Shown: positions 6,617 to 7,877 of the stretch, piece by piece | Position numbering within the stretch: the stretch's first letter is position 1 | Layout of the letters: each line of letters starts with the position of its first letter | Program-made: the position numbers and the translations under genes | NCBI GenBank assembly: GCA_002315715.1 | Contig: DCHY01000020.1 | Span: 21,369 to 29,245 of the forward strand | Direction: 5' to 3' | DNA from: Clostridiales bacterium UBA1740 | GTDB lineage: Bacteria > Bacillota > Clostridia > Oscillospirales > CAG-272 | DNA length: 7,877 nucleotides | The notes under the pieces: model-generated | Told to the model about the DNA's origin: nothing | Databases searched by the model: none | Seen by the model: the letters and a program-made list of their open reading frames with translations, nothing else

Positions 6617-7699
6617 ATGAAAATCACACCGCAAGTCACGAATAAAACGAAAGAAATCGTTAAAGAATTGCAGGCAACCGCCCAAAAAGCGGAACAGTTA
6701 GATACGTTTGATCAATATACCGTTCAATTAAAAATCGCAATGCAAGAATTGAAAACGATAGATAAAGCCAATACACCGTTGCTGCTCGAAAAGTTTTCGG
6801 TCGTCTTGGCGAATTATTACCTGTTGTCGCAAAAGAAGGATCAACTTGAAAATCAAGCAAGTGAGTTGTTCGATCTAAGCGTCAAAGATTATCACTCCGA
6901 AGAAGGAAAAAAGATAAACGAAGCGTATAACCAAAAACAAAAAGAGAGCGATAAAGCGACAGATCTTTGGAACGATCTCGGACAGCAGATATGCAGCGAT
7001 TTTGAGGTTTATGACGGTGCCTTATATAAATCTAACCAAAATGTAGAGGATGCGTTGAAATATGACGCACAACAGGAAGCACAGCGAAAAGAACAGGAAG
7101 AAAAAGAAAGACACGTAGATTTTGAAAAAGAAAATCTCGAAGCATTCTATGAAATCAATACCAAATATTACGACGAAAAAGACCGATACGACTCCTATGC
7201 GGATTATGCGAAACAACATATGGATGCCAGCCAAAAATCCGGCAATACAGCATTGAACAAAAAGGAATGTCTTGGCTTTTATCCGAAATTGAAACATGAT
7301 TACGATAAAAAGAACTGGTTTTTAAAGATTTTCGCCTTCAAAGAACGCGGTATGTTGAAAACCATCAAAAACAACTTGGCGGAATACAAGGTCGACGTTT
7401 CCAAATTGGATTCCTATAAAGGTTACGTGGATAAAAAATTCGGCTTGGATAAGAGCGATTTCGGAAACGGCATTTGGGTTCCCGAAGTCGTAAACGACGC
7501 GAAAAAGGAACCCACCGCCGAAAATCTCGTCAAGGAAACGAACAAGGACGGAAAAGAGTTTGCTTCGAGGGAAGAATTGTTGAACTCCATCAACCAAGAT
7601 TTGAACAAAGAAAACAAATCACTTGACAACAAAAAGTTTGACGCGGCTCAACCGCAAAAGACAGTTCAAATGCAAAACACCGGAGTCTCAAACGGTTGA
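6617..7699 (+). CDS. Hypothetical lysine/glutamate-rich coiled-coil protein, family not recognised
   Basis: I do not recognise this 360-residue protein. It has no signal peptide, no clear transmembrane helix and only two cysteines (C126, C218), so it is probably cytoplasmic. It is very hydrophilic, rich in K, E, D, N and Q. Residues 1-90 look helical with heptad-like spacing. Residues 145-170 form a charged helix (AQQEAQRKEQEEKER). Residues 215-252 carry a more conserved-looking aromatic/basic patch (ECLGFYPKLKHDYDKKNWFLKIFAFKERGMLKTI), and residues 262-289 hold DSYKGYVDKKFGLDKSDFGNGIWVP. The tail from about 290 looks disordered. GGATGGA sits upstream of the ATG with AAAGGA at 6601-6606; the ATG at 6606 is out of frame. 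By eye the coding sequence is more A-rich than its neighbours. A scaffold or host-specific orphan gene is possible; no function is claimed. Confidence 0.85.
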   Translation: MKITPQVTNKTKEIVKELQATAQKAEQLDTFDQYTVQLKIAMQELKTIDKANTPLLLEKFSVVLANYYLLSQKKDQLENQASELFDLSVKDYHSEEGKKINEAYNQKQKESDKATDLWNDLGQQICSDFEVYDGALYKSNQNVEDALKYDAQQEAQRKEQEEKERHVDFEKENLEAFYEINTKYYDEKDRYDSYADYAKQHMDASQKSGNTALNKKECLGFYPKLKHDYDKKNWFLKIFAFKERGMLKTIKNNLAEYKVDVSKLDSYKGYVDKKFGLDKSDFGNGIWVPEVVNDAKKEPTAENLVKETNKDGKEFASREELLNSINQDLNKENKSLDNKKFDAAQPQKTVQMQNTGVSNG

Positions 7700-7744
7700 T
7701 AAGAAAACCGAAAAGTGAAAAAGGTCTTCCAAAAGAACGGTACG

Positions 7745-7779
7745 CCTTCTCCTGTGAGAGAAGGAGGACCGCTTGCGGT
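7745..7779. repeat. Double-hairpin palindromic element, probable dispersed repeat
   Basis: Two adjacent hairpins are visible: CCTTCTC/GAGAAGG (7745-7751 with 7758-7764, loop CTGTGA) and ACCG/CGGT (7768-7771 with 7776-7779, loop CTTG). The layout resembles intergenic palindromic elements that recur many times in Clostridia genomes and yield spurious short ORFs. Only one copy is in this window, so the dispersed nature rests on recognition, not on evidence here. It sits in the 3' region of the gene ending at 7699. Confidence 0.5.
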
Positions 7780-7822
7780 AGATAAGCAGTCAAAGCGAAA
7801 ACAAGCACGCATTTTCATTTTC

Positions 7823-7859
7823 AAAAGAGCAGGGCATAATAGTAGCCCTGCTCTTTTTT
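7823..7859 (+). terminator. Strong rho-independent terminator of the lysine-rich protein gene
   Basis: A perfect 13-bp stem (7823-7835 with 7845-7857), with GC-rich core GAGCAGGGC/GCCCTGCTC and 9-nt loop ATAATAGTA, is followed by T at 7854-7859. It lies about 120 nt beyond the stop at 7699, with the palindromic element in between. The A-run on the 5' arm may let it also act on the minus strand. Confidence 0.9.
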
Positions 7860-7877
7860 GTAAAACGAAAACCACGC

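Noticed and set aside
7590..7875. Short minus-strand open frames over the 3' region of the last gene
   Set aside because: They read through the palindromic element and terminator, a common source of false small proteins.

Overview
The window reads as chromosomal DNA from a Clostridia-like Bacillota, probably a gut-type anaerobe. By eye the G+C is mid-40s percent. Supporting signs are strong AAGGAG-type ribosome sites, canonical sigma-A promoters with 17-bp spacers, a large Sec-exported surface protein built from beta-helix and InlB-B-type repeat modules, and a lipobox lipoprotein. No tRNA, rRNA, CRISPR array, transposase or phage gene is visible.

Layout. Three genes lie on the minus strand and one on the plus strand. 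From left to right: (1) 32-4003, minus: a 1323-residue modular surface protein. It has a signal peptide, a carbohydrate-binding/beta-helix-like region, two InlB-B-type repeats enclosing a helical segment, two 64-residue tandem repeats, an Ig-like domain, one transmembrane helix and a ~140-residue cytoplasmic tail. (2) 4164-5255, minus: a polytopic membrane acyltransferase of the DUF1624/acyltransferase-3 type. (3) 5410-6378, minus: an alpha/beta-hydrolase lipoprotein. (4) 6617-7699, plus: a lysine/glutamate-rich, probably coiled-coil cytoplasmic protein of unknown family.

Each gene appears to be its own transcription unit. All four have a recognisable promoter, every one with exactly 17 bp between the boxes. 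Hairpin terminators follow genes 2, 3 and 4; the 3' end of gene 1 is cut by the window edge. Genes 3 and 4 are divergent. Genes 1 and 4 share the same promoter hexamers (TTGATT/TACAAT) and an 11-bp identical -10 region. Gene 2 has a perfect 8-bp hairpin beginning at its predicted transcription start. The 3' region of gene 4 contains a double-hairpin palindromic element that resembles dispersed repeats of Clostridia, followed by a strong terminator.

Three of the four products act at the cell envelope: a surface protein, a membrane acyl-transferring enzyme and a surface-anchored hydrolase. No shared pathway can be proved from the sequence. The most unusual points are the cytoplasmic beta-barrel-like tail on the surface protein, the family-less gene 4, and the regulatory hairpins and palindromes at the promoters. 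No complete, clearly new multi-gene system is evident.
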